NCBI RefSeq assembly: GCF_004216775.1
Contig: NZ_SGXF01000001.1
Coordinates: forward strand, 48,738 to 112,737
Source of the DNA: Cuneatibacter caecimuris
GTDB taxonomy: Bacteria > Bacillota > Clostridia > Lachnospirales > Lachnospiraceae
Length of the DNA stretch: 64,000 nucleotides
Direction of reading: 5' to 3'
Shown: piece by piece, positions 44,878 to 53,586 of the stretch
Numbering within the stretch: position 1 is the first letter of the stretch
Layout of the letters: the number at the start of each line of letters is the position of its first letter
Notes under the pieces: generated by a model
Told to the model about the DNA's origin: nothing
Seen by the model: only the letters and a program-made list of their open reading frames with translations
Databases searched by the model: none
Position numbers and translations under genes: made by a program

Positions 44878-47085
44878 TCAGTCCCCGGACGTTCTGGTCA
44901 CTGTAATTTTTCCATCCTGAAGGGCTGCTTTTGCCTGATACAGCAGTTTTCCGGCTGTGTCATAAACTAAGGTCACCGCCCCCGATCCTTCTTTCAGACC
45001 ATAGGCTCTTAATTCTGCCTGGCCGTAATCATATACAGCTCCTTTTTCACCGCTTCCTACAGGCAGCAGGGTGCCCGGACGCACGTAGAGGGGCAGGCTG
45101 AGATAGCCGTACTGTTTCTTCAGCCACCTTCCTCCCTGGATCTCTTCTCCTGTCAGAAAATCTGTCCACAACCCCTCCGGCAGGTAAAATTGGGCAGTTC
45201 CGTCTTCAGAGAATACAGGAGCGACCAGCAGGGAATCCCCCAGCATATATTGCCGGTCCAGATACGCGCAGGCAGGATCTTCCGGAAATTCCAGCGCCAT
45301 GCTGCGCAGCATGGGCAGTCCTTTTTCACAGCACTGTACGGATTGGCTGTACAGGTAGGGCATCAGGCTGTGCTTCAGCTTAGTGAAAAATCTCAGCACA
45401 TCCACCGCCTCTTCGTCATAAGCCCAGGGCACCCGGTAGGAGGAGCTTCCGTGCAGCCTGGAATGGCTGGAAAGCAGTCCGAAGGCCACCCACCGCTTAT
45501 AGACGTCCGGAGTCGCGGTCTGCTCAAAGCCTCCGATGTCGTGGCTCCAGAAGGAAAACCCGCTCATGCCCAGAGACAGCCCGCCCCGCAGCGTCTCCGC
45601 CATGGAGGGGAAATCTGACCAGCAGTCTCCGCCCCAGTGCACCGGGAACTGCTGGCCGCCGGCAGTGGCGGAACGGGCGAACAGGACCGCTTCCCCTTTT
45701 CCTCTTTTTTTCTCCAATACTTCAAATACAGTTTTATTATAGAGATACGTATAATAGTTGTGCATTCTTTCCGGGTCTGATCCATCATAATACACTGCGT
45801 CGGTGGGGATGCGCTCACCGAAATCTGTTTTAAAGCAGTCCACGCCCATATCCAGCAGGTTTTCCAGCTTCTGCCCATACCACTCTCTGGCTTCCGGGTT
45901 GGTGAAGTCCACCAACGCCATGCCTGGCTGCCACATATCCCACTGCCACACGCTGCCGTCAGGACGTTTCAGGAAGTACCCGTTCCTTCTTCCCTCTTCA
46001 AACAGAATGGACTCCTGACCCACATAGCTGTTGATCCAGACACAGATTTTCAGGCCTTTTTCATGCAGCCTGGCCAGCATTCCCGCAGGGTCCGGGAAAA
46101 CCCGCTCATCCCAGGTAAAATCGCACCAGCAGAATTCCTTCATCCAGAAGCAGTCAAAATGGAACACGCTGAGGGGAATGTCTCTCCGGAACATCTCGTC
46201 CACAAAATGGCTGACTGTCTTTTCGTCATAATCTGTGGTAAAGGAGGTGGACAGCCACAATCCGAAGGTCCAGGCCGGAGGCAGGGCTGCTTTACCGGTA
46301 AACCGGGTATACCGTCCCAGAGCTTCTTTCATGGTGGGTCCGGCAATCATATAGTAAGCCAGAGATTCACCCCGGGCGGAAAAACTCACCTGGGTTACGA
46401 TCTCAGAACCCACTTCAAAACTGATTCTTCCTGGATGGTCCACGAACACGCCGTATCCGCGGCTGGAAAGGTAAAATGGTATATTTTTATAAGCCTGTTC
46501 TGTAGAGGTTCCTCCGTCCTCATTCCAGATTTCTACGGACTGGCCGTTTTTAACAAAAGGAGTAAACCGCTCTCCCAGCCCGTAAATCAGCTCTCCCACA
46601 GAAAGAGACAGGCCCTGCCTCATCCAGGCGTTCTCTGTGCCTGGATCGTAGTAAAGCCCCGCCCAGTTTTCTTTGATATAGGCCAGCCCGCTTTCGGATG
46701 CCAGAAACTGATCGCCCTCATAATAGCGCATCTCACAGTCGGCCCGGCTGATTTCCAGGCGCAGGGAACCGCTGCGCACCGTTAATTTTTGTTCTGATTC
46801 TTCAACTTCAGGCAGAAACCCCTCCTGCGCATTTACTTGAAATACAGGCTGTTTTTCTGCCGCGCCCGCATAATGAAGCGCTTCCATTTTCAGAATCCCT
46901 TCGGCAGGAGCGGTGACACGCAGCGTCAGATTCACCCCGCCCAGAGTGTCCCCACGTTCCTCTACCCGCCCGGCAGGCGCGCAGATTTCCAGCCCATTGC
47001 TTACTTTCCTTACAAACCATACTTTTTTAGGGGAAAATACAGCTGTCCCCCGCTGATTCAGCCAATGTCCATTATGAAACTTCAT
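44878..47085 (-). CDS. yicI: GH31 alpha-xylosidase (YicI-like)
   Basis: Glycoside hydrolase family 31 enzyme releasing alpha-linked xylose (for example from isoprimeverose). The 735 residues include GELIYGLGERFTPFVKNGQ, the nucleophile Asp in KTDFGERIP (about 420), the acid/base Asp in GGDCWSDFPSM (about 485), and HFDCFWMKEFCWCDFTWD (part of the YicI signature, about 327). No signal peptide, so it acts on an imported oligosaccharide. No transporter is next to it. Start behind GAGGAGGGAAAG. Confidence 0.92.
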   Translation of the reverse strand: MKFHNGHWLNQRGTAVFSPKKVWFVRKVSNGLEICAPAGRVEERGDTLGGVNLTLRVTAPAEGILKMEALHYAGAAEKQPVFQVNAQEGFLPEVEESEQKLTVRSGSLRLEISRADCEMRYYEGDQFLASESGLAYIKENWAGLYYDPGTENAWMRQGLSLSVGELIYGLGERFTPFVKNGQSVEIWNEDGGTSTEQAYKNIPFYLSSRGYGVFVDHPGRISFEVGSEIVTQVSFSARGESLAYYMIAGPTMKEALGRYTRFTGKAALPPAWTFGLWLSTSFTTDYDEKTVSHFVDEMFRRDIPLSVFHFDCFWMKEFCWCDFTWDERVFPDPAGMLARLHEKGLKICVWINSYVGQESILFEEGRRNGYFLKRPDGSVWQWDMWQPGMALVDFTNPEAREWYGQKLENLLDMGVDCFKTDFGERIPTDAVYYDGSDPERMHNYYTYLYNKTVFEVLEKKRGKGEAVLFARSATAGGQQFPVHWGGDCWSDFPSMAETLRGGLSLGMSGFSFWSHDIGGFEQTATPDVYKRWVAFGLLSSHSRLHGSSSYRVPWAYDEEAVDVLRFFTKLKHSLMPYLYSQSVQCCEKGLPMLRSMALEFPEDPACAYLDRQYMLGDSLLVAPVFSEDGTAQFYLPEGLWTDFLTGEEIQGGRWLKKQYGYLSLPLYVRPGTLLPVGSGEKGAVYDYGQAELRAYGLKEGSGAVTLVYDTAGKLLYQAKAALQDGKITVTRTSGD

Positions 47086-47165
47086 CTTTCCCTCCTCTGG
47101 CCCTCTTTTTTCTTCAGTCTACCACAGCACAGTCTGTTTTACCAGCAGTTTTTGCGCTCCTCTTA

Positions 47166-47194
47166 TTGCGCAAGAGGGCCTTATGTGATACACT
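47166..47194 (+). promoter_or_regulatory. Promoter of tmcAL-ybaK
   Basis: TTGCGC (47166-47171), 17-bp spacer, TACACT (47189-47194), 42 bp before the start codon. Moderate match. Confidence 0.5.
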
Positions 47195-47235
47195 GAACAC
47201 AGTAGTTTATTAATGATCAAAGGCAGGTATTTCTA

Positions 47236-48552
47236 ATGAAAACAGTAGGAATTATCGCGGAATATAATCCGTTTCACAACGGACACGCTTATCATATGGA
47301 ACAGGCAAAAAAAATGACAGGAGCAGATACCTGTGTCGTTGTCATGAGCGGAGATTTTGTGCAGAGAGGCGCTCCTGCCGTTCTGGACAAATATGTGAGG
47401 GCAGAGACGGCTCTGCGTTGCGGCGCGGATCTCGTTCTGGAACTGCCGGCCTGTTTTTCCTGCGGCAGCGCGGAATATTTTGCCCAGGGCGCGGTTTCTG
47501 TTCTGAACCGGCTGGGCGTTGTAGACGCTCTGTGCTTCGGCAGCGAATCCGCTGATCTGACCACCCTTCAGGCCCTTGCCCGGATTCTTTCCAGAGAGCC
47601 GGAAGCCTTTACTGACAGCCTTCAGAAAAGTCTCCGTGAAGGGAAAAATTTTGCCGCGGCCCGCAGCGACGCACTGATCGCCTGTATGATGCAGGAGCAG
47701 ATTCATTTGAGCGCGATTCAGAATATTTATATTCTGACTGACGCCATGTCCTCTCCCAACAATATTTTGGGCATAGAATACCTGAAAGCCCTGCTGACGC
47801 AGAACAGCTCCATAAAGCCCTATGTGCTTAAGCGCGCGGGCCAGGAATACCACAGTAAGGAAATTGAAGGGCATATGAACTCAGCCTCGGCTCTGCGGAG
47901 CCTTCTGGAAACCACCCGGGAACTGTCAATCCTTAAGGAATCCGTTCCTCCGGAAGTATACCGGCTCCTGGAACAGGAATATGGCAAAATTTACCCTGTG
48001 TCTTCAGAGGATTTTTCTCTGATGCTCAACTACTGTCTTCTTTCCGAATCTGATCCCTCCCGGTTCGGAGACATGACCCCTGATATGGCTGCCCGTATCT
48101 TCAATGAGCGGGGCGCGTTCCGCAGTTTTTCCGGCTGGACAGATTTACTGAATACAAAACAATATACCAGAACCCGGGTCAGCCGCTCACTCATGCAGTG
48201 CCTGCTGAAAATCACCCGCAGAGACCTGGCGGAATACAAAGCTTCCGGGTATACCGGTTATGCCCGGATTCTGGGCTTTAAAAAAGAACGGACTGATCTT
48301 CTCCGCGCCATTAAGGAACAGGGACGTATCCCGCTCATCAGCAAAATGGCGGATGCAAAAGAATTTCTTCAGCCAATCTGGCAGCGGCAGCTGGAGCAGG
48401 ACGTCCATGCTGCTGATCTATACCGTCTGGCAGTATATACCCGTTTTGGGACAGAGCTGCCCAATGAATATCGGCGGCAGCTTGTTATTTTAAACAGGAA
48501 TATGGAAACAGAGACAGAAGGGGATGACGGACTTGGCAAAAAAGACATATGA
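47236..48552 (+). CDS. tmcAL: tRNA(Met) cytidine acetate ligase
   Basis: Makes N4-acetylcytidine at the wobble position of elongator tRNA(Met) from acetate and ATP. The 438-residue protein begins MKTVGIIAEYNPFHNGHAYHM, with the nucleotidyltransferase HxGH site (HNGH) at 15-18 and GADLVLELP (about 62). The family is known as UPF0348 (DUF795). It overlaps the next gene by 29 bases. Start with a weak GGCAGG site. Confidence 0.92.
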   Translation: MKTVGIIAEYNPFHNGHAYHMEQAKKMTGADTCVVVMSGDFVQRGAPAVLDKYVRAETALRCGADLVLELPACFSCGSAEYFAQGAVSVLNRLGVVDALCFGSESADLTTLQALARILSREPEAFTDSLQKSLREGKNFAAARSDALIACMMQEQIHLSAIQNIYILTDAMSSPNNILGIEYLKALLTQNSSIKPYVLKRAGQEYHSKEIEGHMNSASALRSLLETTRELSILKESVPPEVYRLLEQEYGKIYPVSSEDFSLMLNYCLLSESDPSRFGDMTPDMAARIFNERGAFRSFSGWTDLLNTKQYTRTRVSRSLMQCLLKITRRDLAEYKASGYTGYARILGFKKERTDLLRAIKEQGRIPLISKMADAKEFLQPIWQRQLEQDVHAADLYRLAVYTRFGTELPNEYRRQLVILNRNMETETEGDDGLGKKDI

Positions 48553-49027
48553 ACCGCCCGCTAAGACGAATGCCATGCGGCTGCTGGAACAGGCAGGCGT
48601 TCCCTATGAAACGATTGAATACTCGGTGGATGAGTCTGACCTTTCCGGCAGCCATGTAGCGGAAGTCACGGGGCTTCCTCCAGAGCAGCTGTTCAAAACG
48701 CTGGTGGCCCGGGGGGAACGGCTGGGCATACTGGTATTCTGCATCCCTGTTCCGGAAGAATTGAACCTGAAAAAAGCGGCTGCGCTGGCCGGGGACAAAA
48801 GGGTGGAGCTGATTCATGTAAAGGAACTTCAGGACCTTACCGGATATATGCGGGGAGGATGTTCTCCTGTTGGGATGAAGAAAAACTATCCTGTATTTTT
48901 CGATGAAACAGTTATATTGTTTGACCGTGTCTATATCAGCGCCGGATGCCGCGGACGGCAGATCATCGCAGCTCCGGAGGATCTGATCCGTTTTCTGGGA
49001 GCCCGGACCGCTGATTTGACACTTTGA
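48524..49027 (+). CDS. ybaK: Cys-tRNA(Pro) deacylase YbaK/EbsC
   Basis: Hydrolyses mischarged Cys-tRNA(Pro). The 167-residue protein shows NAMRLLEQAGVPYE, FKTLVARG, and GGCSPVGMKK (about 110). Starts inside the last 29 bases of tmcAL behind AAGGGG, so translation is coupled. A family-A repeat and a strong terminator follow. Confidence 0.93.
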   Translation: MTDLAKKTYEPPAKTNAMRLLEQAGVPYETIEYSVDESDLSGSHVAEVTGLPPEQLFKTLVARGERLGILVFCIPVPEELNLKKAAALAGDKRVELIHVKELQDLTGYMRGGCSPVGMKKNYPVFFDETVILFDRVYISAGCRGRQIIAAPEDLIRFLGARTADLTL

Positions 49028-49038
49028 AAACACCGATT

Positions 49039-49082
49039 CCCCGAAAGGTTTTGTTGCATAGGGAGCGTAGTTTCCCATGCAA
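49039..49082. repeat. Palindromic repeat family A, copy 5
   Basis: CCCCGAAAGGTTTTG, then TTGCATAGG (49054-49062) and CCCATGCAA (49074-49082), one mismatch, enclosing GAGCGTAGTTT. It begins 11 bp after the ybaK stop. Confidence 0.7.
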
Positions 49083-49085
49083 TGA

Positions 49086-49134
49086 AAAACGCGGGTCTCC
49101 TATGGTACAGCTGCCATAGGAGACCCGCATTTTT
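49086..49134. terminator. Bidirectional terminator between ybaK and the SGNH gene
   Basis: Perfect 15-bp stem (49091-49105 with 49114-49128, GCGGGTCTCCTATGG) and loop of 8. ATTTTTA follows on the plus strand and GTTTTTC on the minus strand. Confidence 0.92.
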
Positions 49135-49149
49135 ATAATCGTAACATTA

Positions 49150-50391
49150 TCATTGTTCCGGCGCGTCCGCGCTGAAATCCGTCTCGTTGTTCTGCTGTGC
49201 AGTGGTCGTTACCGGCGCCTCGGTAGGGGCTGCCGTTGCGGACGGTTTCGTTTCCGGCGGTTCTGTCGGAGCCGGCGTTTCGGCCGCAGTAGAAGTCTCT
49301 GCCGGTGCTGTAGTGGGCGCCTCGGTAGCCGGAGGTTCAGTAGCCGGGTTCGTGGGCGGTTCTTGTGTGCCGGGCTCCGGAGTAGGAGCCACAGTGGTAT
49401 GAGGTACAACAGGAGCGGTGTTTTCAGGCTTGATCACAATTGGCTCCGTAGGGGACAAGGTCTCGTCCGGAATATTTACAACAGGCCCGGGTTTTGTAAT
49501 GGGGAACATCTCTTCCGGGGCTTCTTTCCCGCAAAGCTGCCAGTAGGCGTATCTCCGCAGCAGCTGCACCCAGGTCTGATAGGCGTTGGCATTCTGATGA
49601 ATATAGAAATCTGATGTATATCCAGAATACAGATACCCGCTCTCATCTGAAAGATACGGCGCCATATTGATGAAGCCGACCTTGTTCTTTGCGCAGAATT
49701 CTGAAACCTGGCGGTTCAGCTCTTTCACATTGTTATTGTTCAGCGTTGCGCTCTCTCTGCCCCGGAAAACCCAGGAACAGCTGATGATATATATCTGGAC
49801 CTCTGGATTAATCTGGCGCAGTCTTTCAATCACTTTCCCATAATTCTCCACAATCTGCGGGACCGTATTCATATTCAAGTCATTCAGTCCAAAAGACAGC
49901 ACAATTTTTTCCGGCCGGATGAGGGATACAGCGTCAAATATCGTCATCTGCGTCCCGTTGTACTCCGGATGGCGCTTGCAGTCTTCCAGCGGCAGAAGCG
50001 CTTCCTGCAGGCTGTAGCCTACGGACGCCACCACTTCGGGACCGCTCAGGCAGTCAGAATTCAGCGCTTCCAGATACCTGCCGAACCCGACGATAATTGA
50101 GTCCCCAATGAATAAGGTATTATCATAAAACTCCTCTACCTCTTCCGCTGTGGGCTCATGATCGTCTGCGCCGGAGGGCCTGTAGCCCTGGTTTAACCCG
50201 GCTTCCAGACCTCCGGTGGCAGCAGTGGGGTCAGGACCTCCGCTGAAAATCAGATTTCTGGTCAGAGAAAGCACTGCGGCAATCACGATCACCACCATCA
50301 ATCCCAACCCCGTATACATGAAGATCAGTTTATTCCGCTGTTTTTTCCAGCGGGTACTTCTGTTTTTCCTGTTTCCCTGCTGTTTATCCAT
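49150..50391 (-). CDS. Membrane-anchored SGNH/GDSL hydrolase with Pro/Thr-rich C-terminal tail
   Basis: 413 residues. A basic cytoplasmic start (MDKQQGNRKNRSTRWKKQR) and one membrane segment (about 23-46) place the rest outside. The hydrolase domain (about 95-310) has the Ser block FIGDSIIVGFGRY (about 96), the Asn block SFGLNDLN and the DxxH-type end SDFYIHQNANAYQTW. The last ~100 residues are a Thr/Pro/Ala/Glu stretch, a probable wall-spanning or linker tail at an unusual C-terminal place. Probably an esterase or deacetylase at the cell wall; the substrate is unknown. Start at 50391 behind AAGGAAAC. Confidence 0.85.
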   Translation of the reverse strand: MDKQQGNRKNRSTRWKKQRNKLIFMYTGLGLMVVIVIAAVLSLTRNLIFSGGPDPTAATGGLEAGLNQGYRPSGADDHEPTAEEVEEFYDNTLFIGDSIIVGFGRYLEALNSDCLSGPEVVASVGYSLQEALLPLEDCKRHPEYNGTQMTIFDAVSLIRPEKIVLSFGLNDLNMNTVPQIVENYGKVIERLRQINPEVQIYIISCSWVFRGRESATLNNNNVKELNRQVSEFCAKNKVGFINMAPYLSDESGYLYSGYTSDFYIHQNANAYQTWVQLLRRYAYWQLCGKEAPEEMFPITKPGPVVNIPDETLSPTEPIVIKPENTAPVVPHTTVAPTPEPGTQEPPTNPATEPPATEAPTTAPAETSTAAETPAPTEPPETKPSATAAPTEAPVTTTAQQNNETDFSADAPEQ

Positions 50392-50404
50392 GTTTCCTTC
50401 TTTC

Positions 50405-51769
50405 TCAGTTCTTAAAGCTGTGTATGGGCGCCGGAATGCGTCCTCCCCGGGTGACAAATGCCTCGCAGGATCTGGTGTTCACCGGCATCACGGGAGCATA
50501 GCCCAGCAATCCGCCAAATTCAACTGTATCTCCCACGCTCTTTCCCACAGCGGGAATGACGCGGACAGCTGTAGTTTTCTGGTTCACCATGCCGATGGCG
50601 GCTTCATCTGCAATGATCCCGGATATCGTGGATGCAGTAGTATCCCCCGGAATCGCGATCATATCCAGGCCCACGGAACATACGCAGGTCATTGCTTCCA
50701 GCTTCTCCAGCGTCAGGCAGCCGCAGGCAGCCGCGTCGATCATATGCTGGTCCTCGCTGACCGGGATGAAAGCCCCGCTCAATCCGCCCACATAGGAGGA
50801 AGCCATCACTCCTCCCTTTTTCACCTGATCGTTCAGCAGCGCCAGCGCTGCGGTGGTGCCGGGCGCTCCTACCTGTTCCAGGCCGATTTCTTCCAGAATC
50901 TGCCCCACGCTGTCCCCTACCGCAGGGGTAGGAGCCAGAGACAGGTCGATGATCCCGAAGGGCACACCCAGCCGGCGGCTGGCTTCCTGGGCCACCAACT
51001 GGCCCACGCGGGTGATTTTAAAAGCAGTTTTCTTAATTGTTTCACACAGCACTTCAAAATTCGCGCCGCGCACCTGTTCCAGTGCGCATTTTACCACGCC
51101 CGGGCCGCTGACGCCCACATTGATCACAGCGTCTCCTTCTGTCACGCCATGAAAAGCGCCCGCCATAAACGGGTTGTCGTCAGGCGCGTTGCAGAATACC
51201 ACCAGCTTTGCACAGCCCATGGAATCATTCTCTCTGGTGGCCTCCGCGGTGGCTTTGATCATCTCTCCCATCAGACGGACGGCATCCATATCAATACCTG
51301 TTTTCGTGGAACCCACATTAACAGAGCTGCAAACCCGCTCCGTCTCGGAAAGGGCCTGGGGGATGGAACGAATCAGCAGTTCTTCTGCAGGCGTCATCCC
51401 TTTGCTCACCAGCGCGGAATAACCGCCGATAAAATTCACGCCCACTTCATGAGCCGCGCGGTCCAGGGTTCTGGCAATTGTCACATAGTCCTGGCTGCTC
51501 TTGCAGGCGCAGCCGCCCACCAGCGCGATGGGCGTTACAGAGATGCGCTTGTTAACAATAGGAATGCCATATTCCCGCTCAATCGCCTGCCCAGTGGAAA
51601 CCAGCTCCTTCGCATATGTGGTGATTTTCCTGTAGATATTTTCATTCAGCTTATCCAGGTCTCTGTCGCAGCAGTCCAGCAGGCTGATTCCCATGGTAAT
51701 GGTGCGGACATCCAGCTGTTCCTGCTCAATCATCTGGTTTGTCTCATTGACTTCAAATATGTTCAGCAT
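50405..51769 (-). CDS. UPF0210 / DUF711 family protein
   Basis: 454-residue member of UPF0210 (also called PFL family), found in many anaerobes and nearly always next to an ACT-domain protein. It begins [23 protein letters not shown] and has [13 protein letters not shown] and [14 protein letters not shown]. The function is unknown. The ATG at 51769 follows AAAGGAG; the frame opens 28 codons upstream without support. It follows the ACT gene by 19 bp. Confidence 0.9.
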   Translation of the reverse strand: MLNIFEVNETNQMIEQEQLDVRTITMGISLLDCCDRDLDKLNENIYRKITTYAKELVSTGQAIEREYGIPIVNKRISVTPIALVGGCACKSSQDYVTIARTLDRAAHEVGVNFIGGYSALVSKGMTPAEELLIRSIPQALSETERVCSSVNVGSTKTGIDMDAVRLMGEMIKATAEATRENDSMGCAKLVVFCNAPDDNPFMAGAFHGVTEGDAVINVGVSGPGVVKCALEQVRGANFEVLCETIKKTAFKITRVGQLVAQEASRRLGVPFGIIDLSLAPTPAVGDSVGQILEEIGLEQVGAPGTTAALALLNDQVKKGGVMASSYVGGLSGAFIPVSEDQHMIDAAACGCLTLEKLEAMTCVCSVGLDMIAIPGDTTASTISGIIADEAAIGMVNQKTTAVRVIPAVGKSVGDTVEFGGLLGYAPVMPVNTRSCEAFVTRGGRIPAPIHSFKN

Positions 51770-51788
51770 GATATTTCTCCTTTGCGGG

Positions 51789-52061
51789 TCAGATGCGGTG
51801 CATTTTCGTAAAAATTTCTTCCTTCTGGCAGCGGATGCGCACGCCGATCTCATCTCCCAGGGCTTCCAGATCGTCCACTACAGTTCCGAAATCTTTCTCC
51901 GTACTGCTGTAGTCCACGATCATCATCATGTTGAAATACTCCTGGATTATTGTCTGCGATATGTCAAGAATATTAATTTTACTTTCTGCCAGGTATGTAC
52001 ATACCCTCGCAATGATTCCCACTGTGTCCATACCTACTACTGTAATAATCGCCTTGCTCAT
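51789..52061 (-). CDS. ACT-domain protein (UPF0237)
   Basis: 90 residues forming a single ACT domain ([21 protein letters not shown], quoted in part: [12 protein letters not shown]). Such proteins bind small ligands, usually amino acids, and this one is the constant partner of UPF0210, probably its regulator. The ligand is unknown. Starts behind GGGAGAAGGAG. Confidence 0.9.
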   Translation of the reverse strand: MSKAIITVVGMDTVGIIARVCTYLAESKINILDISQTIIQEYFNMMMIVDYSSTEKDFGTVVDDLEALGDEIGVRIRCQKEEIFTKMHRI

Positions 52062-52081
52062 AGCTTCTCCTTCTCCCGGGT

Positions 52082-52891
52082 TTATAATAGAATCGTTTCA
52101 GACGGCATATCCCGCCTTGCAACGCGGATATCAAAATCGCCGGCCTGATAGGGGTTGTCCCCCATGGTGATTTCCAGGCGCACAGTTTCATACGCCAGTT
52201 CTTCATAGTTGTTTTCTTTGCTCAGATGGCCCAGCAGCACCTGTTTCAATCCGTCGTGGAGCAGCTCTGTCAGAAGCTGGCCTGACCGTTCATTGGACAG
52301 GTGGCCCAGATCTCCAAGAATGCGGCGCTTCAGCGAATAGGGATAGCTGCCGCTTTCCAGCATGCGGATATCATGGTTGGCTTCAATCAGGATTCCGTCC
52401 AGATTCTTCAGATGGTCCACCGTATAATCTGTATAATGCCCCAGATCAGTGATCACCGCCGCGGATTTTTTTCTGCCGTCCTCCTCTGTTTCCACCCGAT
52501 AGGCTACCGGGTCGGCCGCATCATGGTAATTCTGAAAGGGAATCACCTCTAACCCTCCCAGCTTCAGCGAACAGTCCGCCTCCAGGGGATGGTACAATTC
52601 CGGATCTATCTCTCCCTTTTTATCAGATTCCCTGATTCTCTCCAGCGTCCTTTCCGTTCCATAAACCGGCACGCCATAGCGCTTGCAAAGGATTTTCAGC
52701 CCGCAGATATGGTCGGAATGTTCATGAGTGATAAAAATTCCGTCCAGCTCCGAAGCCTTCACGTCCAGACTTTCCACACCCTGCTCAATTCTCCTGCAGG
52801 AAATCCCCGCGTCGATCAGGATATGTGTCCTGTCTGTCCCGATATAAGTGCAGTTCCCGCTGCTCCCGCTGGCCAGGCTGACAAATCTCAT
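52082..52891 (-). CDS. MBL-fold hydrolase, WalJ/YycJ type
   Basis: Metallo-beta-lactamase-fold protein of 269 residues with MRFVSLASGSSGNC and the metal site THEHSDH (about 57). It resembles Bacillus WalJ (YycJ), linked to DNA replication and cell-wall regulation. Here it is not in a walRK operon but between coaE and the ACT gene. Confidence 0.9.
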   Translation of the reverse strand: MRFVSLASGSSGNCTYIGTDRTHILIDAGISCRRIEQGVESLDVKASELDGIFITHEHSDHICGLKILCKRYGVPVYGTERTLERIRESDKKGEIDPELYHPLEADCSLKLGGLEVIPFQNYHDAADPVAYRVETEEDGRKKSAAVITDLGHYTDYTVDHLKNLDGILIEANHDIRMLESGSYPYSLKRRILGDLGHLSNERSGQLLTELLHDGLKQVLLGHLSKENNYEELAYETVRLEITMGDNPYQAGDFDIRVARRDMPSETILL

Positions 52892-52933
52892 CCTGTTTCC
52901 TCCTTCGTATCCGTTCTGTGATACACCTGTACA

Positions 52934-53572
52934 TTATAAGTTCATCCGGCCGGAATTGTCAAGAATTTTACGCATTTCGCAGGACACCTGGCTCCTGGTA
53001 TCCGAAAGGGCCCCGCTGTTATCGATCATAACGGAACAGATCCGCCGGTATTCTTCCTCTTCCATCTGGCTGTTGATCACTTGTTCTGCCTTTGTTCTGG
53101 TATAGCCTCTGTTTTCCATCACCCGGCGGATCCTGGTCTCAGGAGAAGCATAAATATACCACAGAGTATCGCAGCAGCCTTCAAGCCCTCCCTCTGCCAG
53201 AAGGGCGGATTCCACCGCGATGCAGGAGGGTACCCCCCTGTTATTTAACAGTTTTTCCGCCCTCGCCTCCGCGATCTCTTCTTCAATCTCCTGCCGCACC
53301 AGAGGGTGGACGATGCTGTTGATCTTCCGGCGTTTTTCCTCGTCCCCGAAAATCTCCCGGGCCAGTTTCTGCCGGTCTATCTTTCCGTCCGCTCCGGCAA
53401 ACTCCCTGCCAAATTCGCTCAGAATTTTTTCATAGGTAGCGCCGCCGGGCTCCATCAGCCTGCGGCCCACCTCGTCCGCCAGGATCACGCGGGCGCCGAA
53501 ATCCTGCTCCATGATCCTGAGCACTTCTGATTTTCCGGCGCCCATTCCTCCTGTAACTCCGATCACTTTCAT
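52934..53572 (-). CDS. coaE: Dephospho-CoA kinase
   Basis: Last step of coenzyme A synthesis. The 212-residue P-loop kinase begins MKVIGVTGGMGAGKSEV (Walker A GGMGAGKS at 8-15) and has ILADEVGRRL and the C-terminal Arg-rich LID region. Start at 53572, behind AGAGGATGACAGG; 14 bp after the polA stop, as often in Firmicutes. Confidence 0.94.
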   Translation of the reverse strand: MKVIGVTGGMGAGKSEVLRIMEQDFGARVILADEVGRRLMEPGGATYEKILSEFGREFAGADGKIDRQKLAREIFGDEEKRRKINSIVHPLVRQEIEEEIAEARAEKLLNNRGVPSCIAVESALLAEGGLEGCCDTLWYIYASPETRIRRVMENRGYTRTKAEQVINSQMEEEEYRRICSVMIDNSGALSDTRSQVSCEMRKILDNSGRMNL

Positions 53573-53586
53573 CCTGTCATCCTCTG

